A stretch of DNA of 7,789 nucleotides from JBASNZ01 sp049657775 (GTDB taxonomy: Bacteria > Actinomycetota > Coriobacteriia > Anaerosomatales > Anaerosomataceae). Location of the stretch: positions 1 through 7,789 of the forward strand of contig JBASNZ010000045.1 in the NCBI GenBank assembly GCA_049657775.1. Reading direction: 5' to 3'. Shown here piece after piece: positions 1-5,898 of the stretch. Positions within the stretch are counted from its first letter, which is position 1; each line of letters begins with the position of its first letter. Made by a program: the position numbers and the translations under genes. The notes beneath the pieces are model-generated. The model was given only the letters and a program-made list of their open reading frames with translations, did no database searches and was not told where the DNA came from.

Positions 1-2
1 AT

Positions 3-434
3 GCTGAGACGATCGCTGCGGCCGCCCGGCTGTCGGCGAGGGACAAAGCGCTCGGCGCGAAAGGTGAGCTCATCGATCGTGCGCTCGAGAAGCTGGAGGC
101 CTCGGTTGCGGCGCTCCCGGCGGACCAGTACACGGTGTTCCTTGCGCGAGCCATCGTCGAGTCGGCTCGCGGCGATGAGAAAGTGCTGGTCGCCTCTGCC
201 GACCGCGAGAAGCTCGCCGGACTGGAGCGGGCCGTCACCGCGCTCGCATCCGGGAGCGGTCGGGACCTCGCGCTCACGTATCCCGGCGATCCCGCGCCTG
301 TCGAGCACGGCGTGGAGCTGGCCGGGGAGCGCGACTCTGTCGACCTCTCGGTCGCGGGCATCATCGATGGCCGTCGCGAGGAGCTCACGATGCAGCTCGC
401 CTCGGCCCTGTTCGCATCAGGGGAGGACGCCTAA
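3..434 (+). CDS. atpE: V/A-type ATP synthase subunit E, 3' part (5' end outside window)
   Basis: Subunit E forms, with a second small helical subunit, the peripheral stalk that stops the A3B3 head turning with the rotor. The reading frame is open from the left edge to a TAA at 432-434 and gives 143 residues; a full subunit E is about 190-210, so the N-terminal coiled-coil is mostly missing. The first visible part is an Ala/Lys/Glu-rich helix (ending near ELIDRALEKLEASVAALP). The globular C-terminal domain that binds subunit B follows, with the family-typical pieces VLVASADREKL, DLSVAGIIDGRREELTMQL and a final hydrophobic helix with ASALF. The assignment rests on this C-terminal pattern and on the position directly before subunit C. 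The start codon lies upstream of the window. An ATG at position 1 is in another frame and is not its start. Confidence 0.9.
   Translation, partial: AETIAAAARLSARDKALGAKGELIDRALEKLEASVAALPADQYTVFLARAIVESARGDEKVLVASADREKLAGLERAVTALASGSGRDLALTYPGDPAPVEHGVELAGERDSVDLSVAGIIDGRREELTMQLASALFASGEDA
419..426 (+). promoter_or_regulatory. Shine-Dalgarno site for atpC
   Basis: AGGGGAGG inside the last codons of subunit E sits 8 bases before the GTG at 435. It supports GTG as the true start of subunit C, because no in-frame ATG lies near this site. Confidence 0.7.
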
Positions 435-1448
435 GTGCGCGTGCCGCTCCTCAAGACGGTGAGCGAGTCCATCCGCTACGGGTTTGCGGTGGGCAAAGTC
501 CGCGTCCTTGAAACGCGGGTCTTTGGCTCCGCCACCTACGAGCGGCTCGTTGACGCGCCCACCTTCGACGAGCAGCGGCGTATCCTCTCGGACACGCCGT
601 ATGGCAGCTTCTTGGAGGGCGTCACCACGGCCGATGACGTCGAGACCGCGCTGGAAGGTGCGCTCGACGAGATCTACCGCTTTTTGGTGACCTCCAGTCT
701 GCCCGTGCCCGTCGTGCGCTTCTTCCGCGTACGGTACGACTACGCCAACCTGCGGGCGGTTCTCAAGGCGCGGCTCTTGGGCGCCACCACCGAGGACCTC
801 CTCGTGAACCTGGGGACGGTGGACCTGGAGACGATCACGGGACCGTTGTCGGGTCTGCCCGAGCACCTTCGTGGCCTTGCCGAGGAGTTCTCGCGCGATA
901 CGAGCGATGACGAGAACGCGACGCCCGTGACACTCGAGGACATCGATATGGCGGTGGAGCGGGCGCTGTTCGCAGACATCCGTGCCACCGCGAAGACCTC
1001 GGGCAGTACGTTCCTTCGCGACCTCGCGGCGCTCGAGATCGACGTCGCCAACGCCAAGACCGCGATCCGCGCCCGGCGGCGATCGGTACCACTTGGTGAC
1101 CTGACCGGGCTGCTGCTCAAGGGCGGCACCCTCAAGGTCAAGGCGATCGAAGAAGCGTACGCACTGCCGTTCGAGGAGTTCGTCGAGGCCGTGGCGCGCG
1201 TGCCGCGGCTCAAGGGCATCGCGGCCGAGGACCTGGCCGATCCGGCACGTCTGGACGTAGTCACCGACAATCTGGGCGTGCGGTTCTTGCGCTCGGGGCG
1301 CGCGGTGCCGGTTGGTCCCGAGCCCGTCATCGCGTACGTCATCGCCCGCGAAGACGAGGTCCGTGCGGTCCGCACGGTCCTCATCGGCAAACTGGCCGGA
1401 CTCGGCCCGGACGCGCTGCGCGCGAGACTGAGAGAGGTGTACGTCTAG
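435..1448 (+). CDS. atpC: V/A-type ATP synthase subunit C (rotor socket; homologue of eukaryotic subunit d)
   Basis: This 337-residue protein has the usual length for bacterial V/A-ATPase subunit C, a funnel-shaped all-helical protein. In the family it sits on the membrane c/K-ring and holds the foot of the D-F shaft, passing rotation between V1 and Vo. It should not be confused with the F-type gene of the same symbol. The N-terminal third has helices with family-like text such as GFAVGKVRVLETRVF. RVRYDYANLRAVLKARLLG, near residues 98-116, is the typical second-repeat helix with its (D/N)YxNLRxxLKAR pattern. A later DVANAKTAIRARR repeats the same theme near residues 203-215, consistent with the threefold internal repeat of the family. 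GTG start with a good upstream Shine-Dalgarno; TAG stop. One base separates it from E upstream on reading (stop ends 434) and one from F downstream. Confidence 0.92.
   Translation: MRVPLLKTVSESIRYGFAVGKVRVLETRVFGSATYERLVDAPTFDEQRRILSDTPYGSFLEGVTTADDVETALEGALDEIYRFLVTSSLPVPVVRFFRVRYDYANLRAVLKARLLGATTEDLLVNLGTVDLETITGPLSGLPEHLRGLAEEFSRDTSDDENATPVTLEDIDMAVERALFADIRATAKTSGSTFLRDLAALEIDVANAKTAIRARRRSVPLGDLTGLLLKGGTLKVKAIEEAYALPFEEFVEAVARVPRLKGIAAEDLADPARLDVVTDNLGVRFLRSGRAVPVGPEPVIAYVIAREDEVRAVRTVLIGKLAGLGPDALRARLREVYV
1361..1377 (+). repeat. 17-base near-perfect palindrome inside atpC
   Basis: CCGTGCGG, a single central T, then CCGCACGG: a perfect inverted repeat apart from the middle base. As RNA it can fold as a 7-bp GC-rich stem with a three-base loop. 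It lies about 70 bases before the start of atpF and encodes part of the C-terminal region of subunit C (reading VRAVRTV), so it may be a by-product of coding. Confidence 0.4.
1433..1439 (+). promoter_or_regulatory. Shine-Dalgarno site for atpF
   Basis: AGAGGTG within the last codons of atpC, 10 bases before the GTG at 1450, supports that GTG as the start of subunit F. Confidence 0.6.
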
Positions 1449-1449
1449 C

Positions 1450-1776
1450 GTGTCGAAGATAGCGATCATCGGCGACAGCACGAGCGTGGCGGGATTCCGC
1501 CCACTCGGCCTTGCCGTGTTCGCCGTGTCTCAACCCGACGACGCGCGCGAGCTGTGGCGCGATGTCTCGGGCGGGGAATACGGCGTGGTCTTCGTGACCG
1601 AACCGGTCTACGAGGCGCTTTCGGATCTCATCGCCGAGACTTCGGACGCACCGGTCCCGGCGATCACCGTCATCCCCGGCGCGGGAAGCGCCGGCGGCGT
1701 GGGTGAAGCCAAGCTTAACCGCGCCATCGAGCGCGCGCTCGGTACCAGCATGCTTATCCGGGAAGAGGAACAGTAG
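1450..1776 (+). CDS. atpF: V/A-type ATP synthase subunit F (central shaft)
   Basis: Subunit F binds the side of subunit D in the rotating central shaft and in characterised V/A-ATPases modulates ATPase activity. The 108-residue product matches the family length. It shows the expected Rossmann-like fold signals: SKIAIIGD at the N-terminus, the GFRPLG turn, YGVVFVTEPVYE at about residues 42-53, PAITVIPGAGSAGG at about residues 69-82, and an amphipathic C-terminal helix with LNRAIERALG. It starts with GTG one base after the atpC stop, and its TAG stop directly abuts the ATG of atpA. Not related to the F-type b subunit that shares the symbol atpF. Confidence 0.93.
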   Translation: MSKIAIIGDSTSVAGFRPLGLAVFAVSQPDDARELWRDVSGGEYGVVFVTEPVYEALSDLIAETSDAPVPAITVIPGAGSAGGVGEAKLNRAIERALGTSMLIREEEQ

Positions 1777-3570
1777 ATGGAGCAAGGCCAGATCGTCAAA
1801 GTCGCTGGTCCGCTCGTTGTGGCCGAAGGACTCGTGCAGTCCAAGATGTACGACCTGGTGCGCGTGGGCGCCGACGGCCTCATGGGCGAGATCATCGAGA
1901 TGCGCGGCGACCGCGCGTCGATCCAGGTGTACGAGGAGACCGACGGCCTCGGCCCGGGCGACCCGGTCGAGGCGACCGGTGCCCCGCTCTCGGTCGAACT
2001 GGGCCCCGGCATGCTCGAGGCCGTGTACGACGGCGTCCAGCGGCCGCTCGACGTGCTCGAGCGCATGGCAGGTGCGTGGCTGTCCCGCGGCATCACGGCA
2101 CCCGGCCTGGATCGCGACAAGCGCTGGGCGTTCGTGCCGACCGTGGAGGCGGGCACGAAGGTCGTCGGCGGCGACATCATCGGCACGGTGCAGGAGAACG
2201 TCGTCATCGAGCACCGCATTATGGTGCCCCCGACGCTCTCGGGCACCATCGAGTCGATCGCCGCGGGCGACTACACCGTGACCGACCCCATCGCGAAGCT
2301 CCGCGATGATGCCGGCGCGCTCCACGACCTGACGATGATGCAGGTCTGGCCGGTGCGTGTGGCGAGGCCGTACCGCAAGAAGGTCTCCGCAACCGAACCG
2401 CTCACGACCGGAACGCGCGTCATCGACACCTTCTTCCCGATCGTCATGGGCGGTGTCGCGTGCATCCCGGGCCCGTTCGGCGCCGGCAAGACCGTCACGC
2501 AGCACCAGATAGCCAAGTGGAGTAACGCAGAAGTCGTCATCTTCATCGGCTGTGGCGAACGCGGCAACGAGATGACCGACGTTCTCATGGAGTTCCCCGA
2601 GCTTGTCGACCCGTACTCGGGCGAGCCGCTCATGAAGCGCACCGTGCTTGTGGCCAACACATCCAACATGCCGGTCGCGGCCCGCGAGGCGAGCGTCTAC
2701 ACCGGCATCACCATGGCCGAGTATTTCCGCGACATGGGCTACAACGTGGTACTGCAGGCCGACTCCACGTCCCGCTGGGCCGAGGCGATGCGCGAGATCT
2801 CCGGTCGTCTCGAAGAGATGCCCGGAGACGAAGGCTTCCCGGCGTACCTGGGCACCAAGCTCGCGGCGTTCTACGAGCGCGCCGGCAAGGTCCAGACGCT
2901 CGGCGGCGAAGGAGACCGTCTCGGCTCGGTCTCGGTCGTCGGGTCCGTCTCGCCTCCCGGTGGCGACCTCTCGGAGCCGGTCGTCCAGAACACGCTCCGC
3001 GTGGTGAAGGTGTTCTGGGCGCTTCAGGACCAACTCGCCTACCAGAGGCATTTCCCGGCCATCGACTGGCTCACGAGCTACTCGTTGTATATCGACAAGG
3101 TCACGCCGCAGTGGAACGTCGAGGTCTCCGAGGAGTACCGTCTCCGTCGCGATCAGGCGATGAGCATCCTGCAGCGCGAGAACGAGCTTGCCGAGATCGT
3201 GCGGCTCGTCGGCCTCGAGGCCCTGTCTGCCGAGGAGCAGATCCTTATGGAGACCGCCAAGTCGATCCGCGAGGACTTCTTGCAGCAGAACGCCTTCCGC
3301 GAGGACGATCAGTTCTCGTCGCTCAAGGAACAGGACCGGTTGCTGCAGACCATCTTGCTGTTCCACGAGAAGGCCATCGAGGCGCACGCGAGCGGTGCGG
3401 CTCTCAAGGACATCTTCGCGGCACCGGTGCGCGAACGCATCACGCGGGCGAAGTACCTCACCCTGGAACAGATGGGCGAGTACGACTCGATCGCCGGCGA
3501 TATCGAGACCCAACTCGTGGGTGCCGAGGCCGCGGGCGCTACATCGGTGTACACGGGAGGTGAGCGGTAG
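1777..3570 (+). CDS. atpA: V/A-type ATP synthase catalytic subunit A
   Basis: Catalytic nucleotide-binding subunit; three copies alternate with B in the cytoplasmic head and hydrolyse or make ATP. Length 597 residues, normal for the family. In order: an N-terminal beta-barrel (about 1-70, starting GQIVKVAGPLVVAEG); the A-subunit-specific extension at about 109-190, which distinguishes it from F-type beta; and the RecA-like core. The core has the P-loop GPFGAGKT at 232-239, the catalytic glutamate E261 in GCGERGNEM, Walker B aspartate D329 in LQADSTSRWAEAMRE, and GSVSPPGGD at 389-397. The ATPase signature region FPAIDWLTSYS and a helical C-terminal domain follow. All expected catalytic residues are present. 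One oddity is ALQDQLAYQRHFP after residue 414, where I recall most relatives having Asp instead of Gln417. The start is the ATG abutting the atpF stop, with a purine-rich AGAGG about 8 bases upstream; the TAG stop abuts atpB. Confidence 0.98.
   Translation: MEQGQIVKVAGPLVVAEGLVQSKMYDLVRVGADGLMGEIIEMRGDRASIQVYEETDGLGPGDPVEATGAPLSVELGPGMLEAVYDGVQRPLDVLERMAGAWLSRGITAPGLDRDKRWAFVPTVEAGTKVVGGDIIGTVQENVVIEHRIMVPPTLSGTIESIAAGDYTVTDPIAKLRDDAGALHDLTMMQVWPVRVARPYRKKVSATEPLTTGTRVIDTFFPIVMGGVACIPGPFGAGKTVTQHQIAKWSNAEVVIFIGCGERGNEMTDVLMEFPELVDPYSGEPLMKRTVLVANTSNMPVAAREASVYTGITMAEYFRDMGYNVVLQADSTSRWAEAMREISGRLEEMPGDEGFPAYLGTKLAAFYERAGKVQTLGGEGDRLGSVSVVGSVSPPGGDLSEPVVQNTLRVVKVFWALQDQLAYQRHFPAIDWLTSYSLYIDKVTPQWNVEVSEEYRLRRDQAMSILQRENELAEIVRLVGLEALSAEEQILMETAKSIREDFLQQNAFREDDQFSSLKEQDRLLQTILLFHEKAIEAHASGAALKDIFAAPVRERITRAKYLTLEQMGEYDSIAGDIETQLVGAEAAGATSVYTGGER
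3555..3563 (+). promoter_or_regulatory. Shine-Dalgarno site for atpB
   Basis: GGGAGGTGA in the last codons of atpA ends 7 bases before the ATG at 3571. This favours 3571 over the second in-frame ATG at 3583 as the start of subunit B. Confidence 0.7.
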
Positions 3571-4980
3571 ATGCGCGAGTATATGACCACCCGCGATATC
3601 GTCGGGCCGCTGCTGCTCATCGAGAAGGTCGTCGATGTCACGTACGGCGAGCTGGTAGAGCTCGAGTTCCCCGACGGCACCCGGTCGCTCGGCAACGTCC
3701 TTGAGGTCAACGGCGACCTGGCGCTCGTGCAGGCGTTCGAGGGCACCCGCGGGTCCAACCCGAGCGGCACCAAGGCCAAGTTCCTTGGCCGTTCGCTCGA
3801 ACTCGGGGTCAGCCGTGACATGCTCGGGCGCGTGTTCGACGGCCTCGGGCGGCCCGCTGATGACGGGCCCGAGATCATCCCCGACAAGCGCCTGTCCATC
3901 TACGGGTCGCCCATCAACCCGACGGCACGTGACTTTCCCGACGACTTCATACAGACGGGTGTGTCGGCTATCGACGGACTCAACCCCCTGGTGCGCGGGC
4001 AGAAGCTACCGATCTTCTCGGGATCCGGTCTGCCCCACAACGAACTGGCGGCGCAGATCGCCCGCCAGAGCGCGGTGCTCGCGCGCAGCGCTGCCGCTGA
4101 TGTCGTCGGCGACAAGCTCGAAGGCGAGTTCGCCGTGGTATTCGCGGCTATGGGCATCACCTTCGAGGACGCCGACTTCTTCACGCAGGAATTCCGGACC
4201 ACGTCGGCCATCGAGCGGACCGTGCTCTTCCTCAACCTGGCCGACGACCCGGCCGTGGAGCGGATCGCGACGCCCCGCATGGCGTTGACGGCGGCCGAGT
4301 ACCTCGCGTACGAGTGCGACATGCACGTGCTCGTGATCCTTACCGACATGACGTACTACTGCGAAGCGCTGCGCGAGGTCTCCGCGGCTCGCAAGGAGGT
4401 GCCGGGACGCCGTGGCTACCCGGGCTACCTCTACACCGACCTGGCGACCATCTACGAGCGCGCCGGCCGCGTGAAGGGCCGCGCCGGCTCCATCACGCAG
4501 GTGCCGATCCTCTCGATGCCGGACGACGACAAGACGCACCCGATCCCCGACCTTACCGGGTACATCACCGAAGGCCAGATCATCTTGGACCGCAACCTTC
4601 ACCGCCGCGGGATCTACCCGCCGGTTGCCGTGCTGCCGAGCCTCTCGCGGCTCAAGCAGAAGGGCATCGGCCCGGGTAAGACGCGCGAGGACCACGCTGA
4701 CTTGTCCAACCAGCTGTTCGGCGCGTACGCTCGCGGGCTGCAGGCCAAGGAGCTTGCCGTCATCCTCGGCGAGGCCGCGCTGTCGGACAGCGACAAGGCC
4801 TTCGTGGCCTTCGCGGACGCATTTGAGGACCGGTTCATCCGTCAGGGGAAGCATGAAGAACGCAGCGTTGCCGATACGCTCGCCCTTGGCTGGGAACTTG
4901 CCGCGCTGCTGCCGCGCACCGAACTCAAGCGCATCAAGGACGAGTATGTCGAGCGCTACATGGTGGCCAGGGAGGCCTAG
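3571..4980 (+). CDS. atpB: V/A-type ATP synthase subunit B (non-catalytic)
   Basis: Non-catalytic partner of subunit A in the A3B3 head; it supplies an arginine finger to the catalytic site and is where the peripheral stalk attaches. The 469-residue length is normal. The N-terminal barrel begins near TTRDIVGPLLLIEKV. Where catalytic subunits have a P-loop, this protein has SGSGLPHNELAAQIARQ (about 149-165), the standard degenerate B-subunit version with no GKT. Further family landmarks are ILTDMTYYCEALREVSAAR, the SLSRL segment at 357-361 with the presumed arginine finger R360, the following GIGPGKTREDH, and a C-terminal helical domain with FEDRFIRQGKHEERS. ATG abuts the atpA stop. Its own TAG stop abuts the next small gene. 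Not the F-type subunit a, which also carries the symbol atpB. Confidence 0.97.
   Translation: MREYMTTRDIVGPLLLIEKVVDVTYGELVELEFPDGTRSLGNVLEVNGDLALVQAFEGTRGSNPSGTKAKFLGRSLELGVSRDMLGRVFDGLGRPADDGPEIIPDKRLSIYGSPINPTARDFPDDFIQTGVSAIDGLNPLVRGQKLPIFSGSGLPHNELAAQIARQSAVLARSAAADVVGDKLEGEFAVVFAAMGITFEDADFFTQEFRTTSAIERTVLFLNLADDPAVERIATPRMALTAAEYLAYECDMHVLVILTDMTYYCEALREVSAARKEVPGRRGYPGYLYTDLATIYERAGRVKGRAGSITQVPILSMPDDDKTHPIPDLTGYITEGQIILDRNLHRRGIYPPVAVLPSLSRLKQKGIGPGKTREDHADLSNQLFGAYARGLQAKELAVILGEAALSDSDKAFVAFADAFEDRFIRQGKHEERSVADTLALGWELAALLPRTELKRIKDEYVERYMVAREA
4969..4975 (+). promoter_or_regulatory. Shine-Dalgarno site for the 64-residue membrane protein
   Basis: AGGGAGG in the final codons of atpB lies 5 bases before the ATG at 4981. 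It is one of the best ribosome binding sites in the operon and argues that the small gene is translated. Confidence 0.65.
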
Positions 4981-5175
4981 ATGAAGCAAGTCCTCATCTA
5001 CGGTCTGGTCGCCGTCTTCTTCGCGGTCGTTCTCGGCTTCCAGATCTGGACGCTGAGGACGGCATCGCGCGTGCAGACCCAGCAGCCGCTGCCTGCGCGG
5101 ATCCTGCGCTGGGTGAACCTGTCGCTCACGCTGGCGGCTCTCGGCATCGTCATCTACGGGATCGTGGCGAGGTGA
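4981..5175 (+). CDS. small two-helix membrane protein of unknown function inside the ATPase operon
   Basis: I do not recognise this 64-residue protein. It has two clear hydrophobic stretches, about residues 4-25 (VLIYGLVAVFFAVVLGFQIW and flanks) and 44-62 (SLTLAALGIVIYGIVA and flanks). They are joined by a polar loop with R26, R30, R40 and R43 and the segment QTQQPLP. By the positive-inside rule the loop should be cytoplasmic, with both ends outside. It starts on the base after the atpB stop, has a strong Shine-Dalgarno, and its TGA is four bases from atpD, so it is almost certainly co-translated with the head subunits. It lacks an obvious ion-binding carboxylate in either helix (no Glu or Asp at all), so it is not the K/c rotor subunit. 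Size and topology recall the AtpZ-type hairpin assembly factors of F-ATPases, but I see no sequence evidence of homology. It may be an assembly or accessory membrane protein. Confidence 0.8.
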   Translation: MKQVLIYGLVAVFFAVVLGFQIWTLRTASRVQTQQPLPARILRWVNLSLTLAALGIVIYGIVAR

Positions 5176-5176
5176 T
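5169..5176 (+). promoter_or_regulatory. Shine-Dalgarno site for atpD, overlapping the preceding stop codon
   Basis: GAGGTGAT spans the TGA stop of the small membrane gene. Its AGG core lies 7 bases before the ATG at 5180, favouring this start over the in-frame ATG at 5189, and it couples atpD translation to termination of the gene before it. Confidence 0.55.
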
Positions 5177-5179
5177 CCC

Positions 5180-5821
5180 ATGACCACCATGCGTGTGAAC
5201 CCCAACCGGATGGAGCTGCTCAAGCTCAAGCGGCGCGGCGACGTCGCCCGGCGCGGTCACAAGTTACTCAAGGACAAGTTCGACGAGCTGCTCAAGGAGT
5301 TCATCGCGCGCATCTCGGAGAATCGGAGGCTGCGCGCTCAAGTGGAGGCACGGCTGATCGGCGCGTACGGGCTGCTCGCGATCGCACGGGCCGAGGCCGG
5401 CAAGACCAATCTCGCTCAGGCGTTGCTGGCGAGCGCACCCGGAGAGCTGATCGAGGCGGCCGAGCGCCGGGTCATGAGCGTGCGCGTGCCCGAGTTCACG
5501 CTTGGGGAGATCGGTGAGCCGGGGGGCTACTCGCTTGCGACAATGCCCGCCGTGCTCGACGAAGCGCTGGAGGCGCTGGCGGCCGCGGTGCCCATGATGG
5601 TCGAGCTCGCCGAGCGCGAAAAGGCGATCGAACTGCTGGCTGCCGAGATCGAGCGGACTCGCCGTCGGGTGAACGCGCTCGAGTATGTGCTGATCCCCTC
5701 GATCGTCGAGACGGTCAAGGATATCCAGATGAAGCTGGACGAAGCCGAGCGGAGTAACCTGACGCGTCTCATGAAGGTCAAGGAGATGATCGCCGCCCAG
5801 GAAGCGGCAGGCGAGCGATAG
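5180..5821 (+). CDS. atpD: V/A-type ATP synthase subunit D (central shaft)
   Basis: Subunit D is the long antiparallel coiled-coil axle that turns inside the A3B3 head, with subunit F on its side and subunit C at its foot. The 213-residue protein has the family length and the diagnostic N-terminal pattern NPNRMELLKLKRRGDVARRG followed by HKLLKDKFDELLKEF (residues 7-41). A C-terminal helix carries ERTRRRVNALEYVLIP (158-173). Between the two helices is a variable middle portion, about residues 100-130, rich in Gly and Pro (FTLGEIGEPGG), which in the family forms a short hairpin domain. The C-terminal helix stays highly charged to the end (DEAERSNLTRLMKVKEMI). It is the last recognisable gene of the operon. 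The TAG stop is followed at once by an ATG that opens only a five-codon frame. Not the F-type beta subunit that shares this symbol. Confidence 0.96.
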   Translation: MTTMRVNPNRMELLKLKRRGDVARRGHKLLKDKFDELLKEFIARISENRRLRAQVEARLIGAYGLLAIARAEAGKTNLAQALLASAPGELIEAAERRVMSVRVPEFTLGEIGEPGGYSLATMPAVLDEALEALAAAVPMMVELAEREKAIELLAAEIERTRRRVNALEYVLIPSIVETVKDIQMKLDEAERSNLTRLMKVKEMIAAQEAAGER

Positions 5822-5841
5822 ATGGGTCACATGGCGTGATG

Positions 5842-5873
5842 AGGCCCCGGCGATCTGACGCTTGCCGGGGCCT
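5842..5873. terminator. GC-rich hairpin between convergent operons, probable terminator
   Basis: AGGCCCCGGC at 5842-5851 and GCCGGGGCCT at 5864-5873 are perfect reverse complements and give a 10-bp stem. Two more pairs (G-T wobble, A-T) can shorten the 12-base spacer to an 8-base loop. It stands 20 bases after the atpD stop and 25 bases beyond the tldE stop on the other strand, the expected place for a shared terminator. The T-tract is poor on both strands (TTACGCTTTGC on the plus side), so efficient intrinsic termination is inferred from position and stem strength only. Confidence 0.75.
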
Positions 5874-5898
5874 TACGCTTTGCATGGAGTACGTGCGC

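Noticed and set aside
1..462. Plus-strand open frame from the ATG at position 1
   Set aside because: Arg/Ser-rich out-of-frame shadow of atpE. The frame beginning at base 3 gives a clear subunit E sequence.
417..1481. 354-codon open frame on the minus strand across atpC
   Set aside because: Shadow of atpC; Arg/His/Glu/Gln-rich translation without recognisable features, overlapping parts of atpE and atpF as well.
1381..3513. 710-codon open frame on the minus strand across atpA
   Set aside because: It lies wholly opposite a strongly conserved catalytic subunit. G/C-ending codons on the plus strand suppress stops on the antisense strand, and the predicted product is a His/Arg/Asp/Leu-rich low-complexity protein with no recognisable domain.
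4006..5229. 407-codon open frame on the minus strand across atpB, the small membrane gene and the start of atpD
   Set aside because: Same codon-bias shadow; it crosses three plus-strand genes and has no family-like motif.
5521..5526. G6 run in atpD as a possible slippage or frameshift site
   Set aside because: The frame continues through it without interruption into the conserved C-terminal helix, and it encodes a Pro-Gly-Gly turn in the variable middle part. No alternative frame product makes sense.
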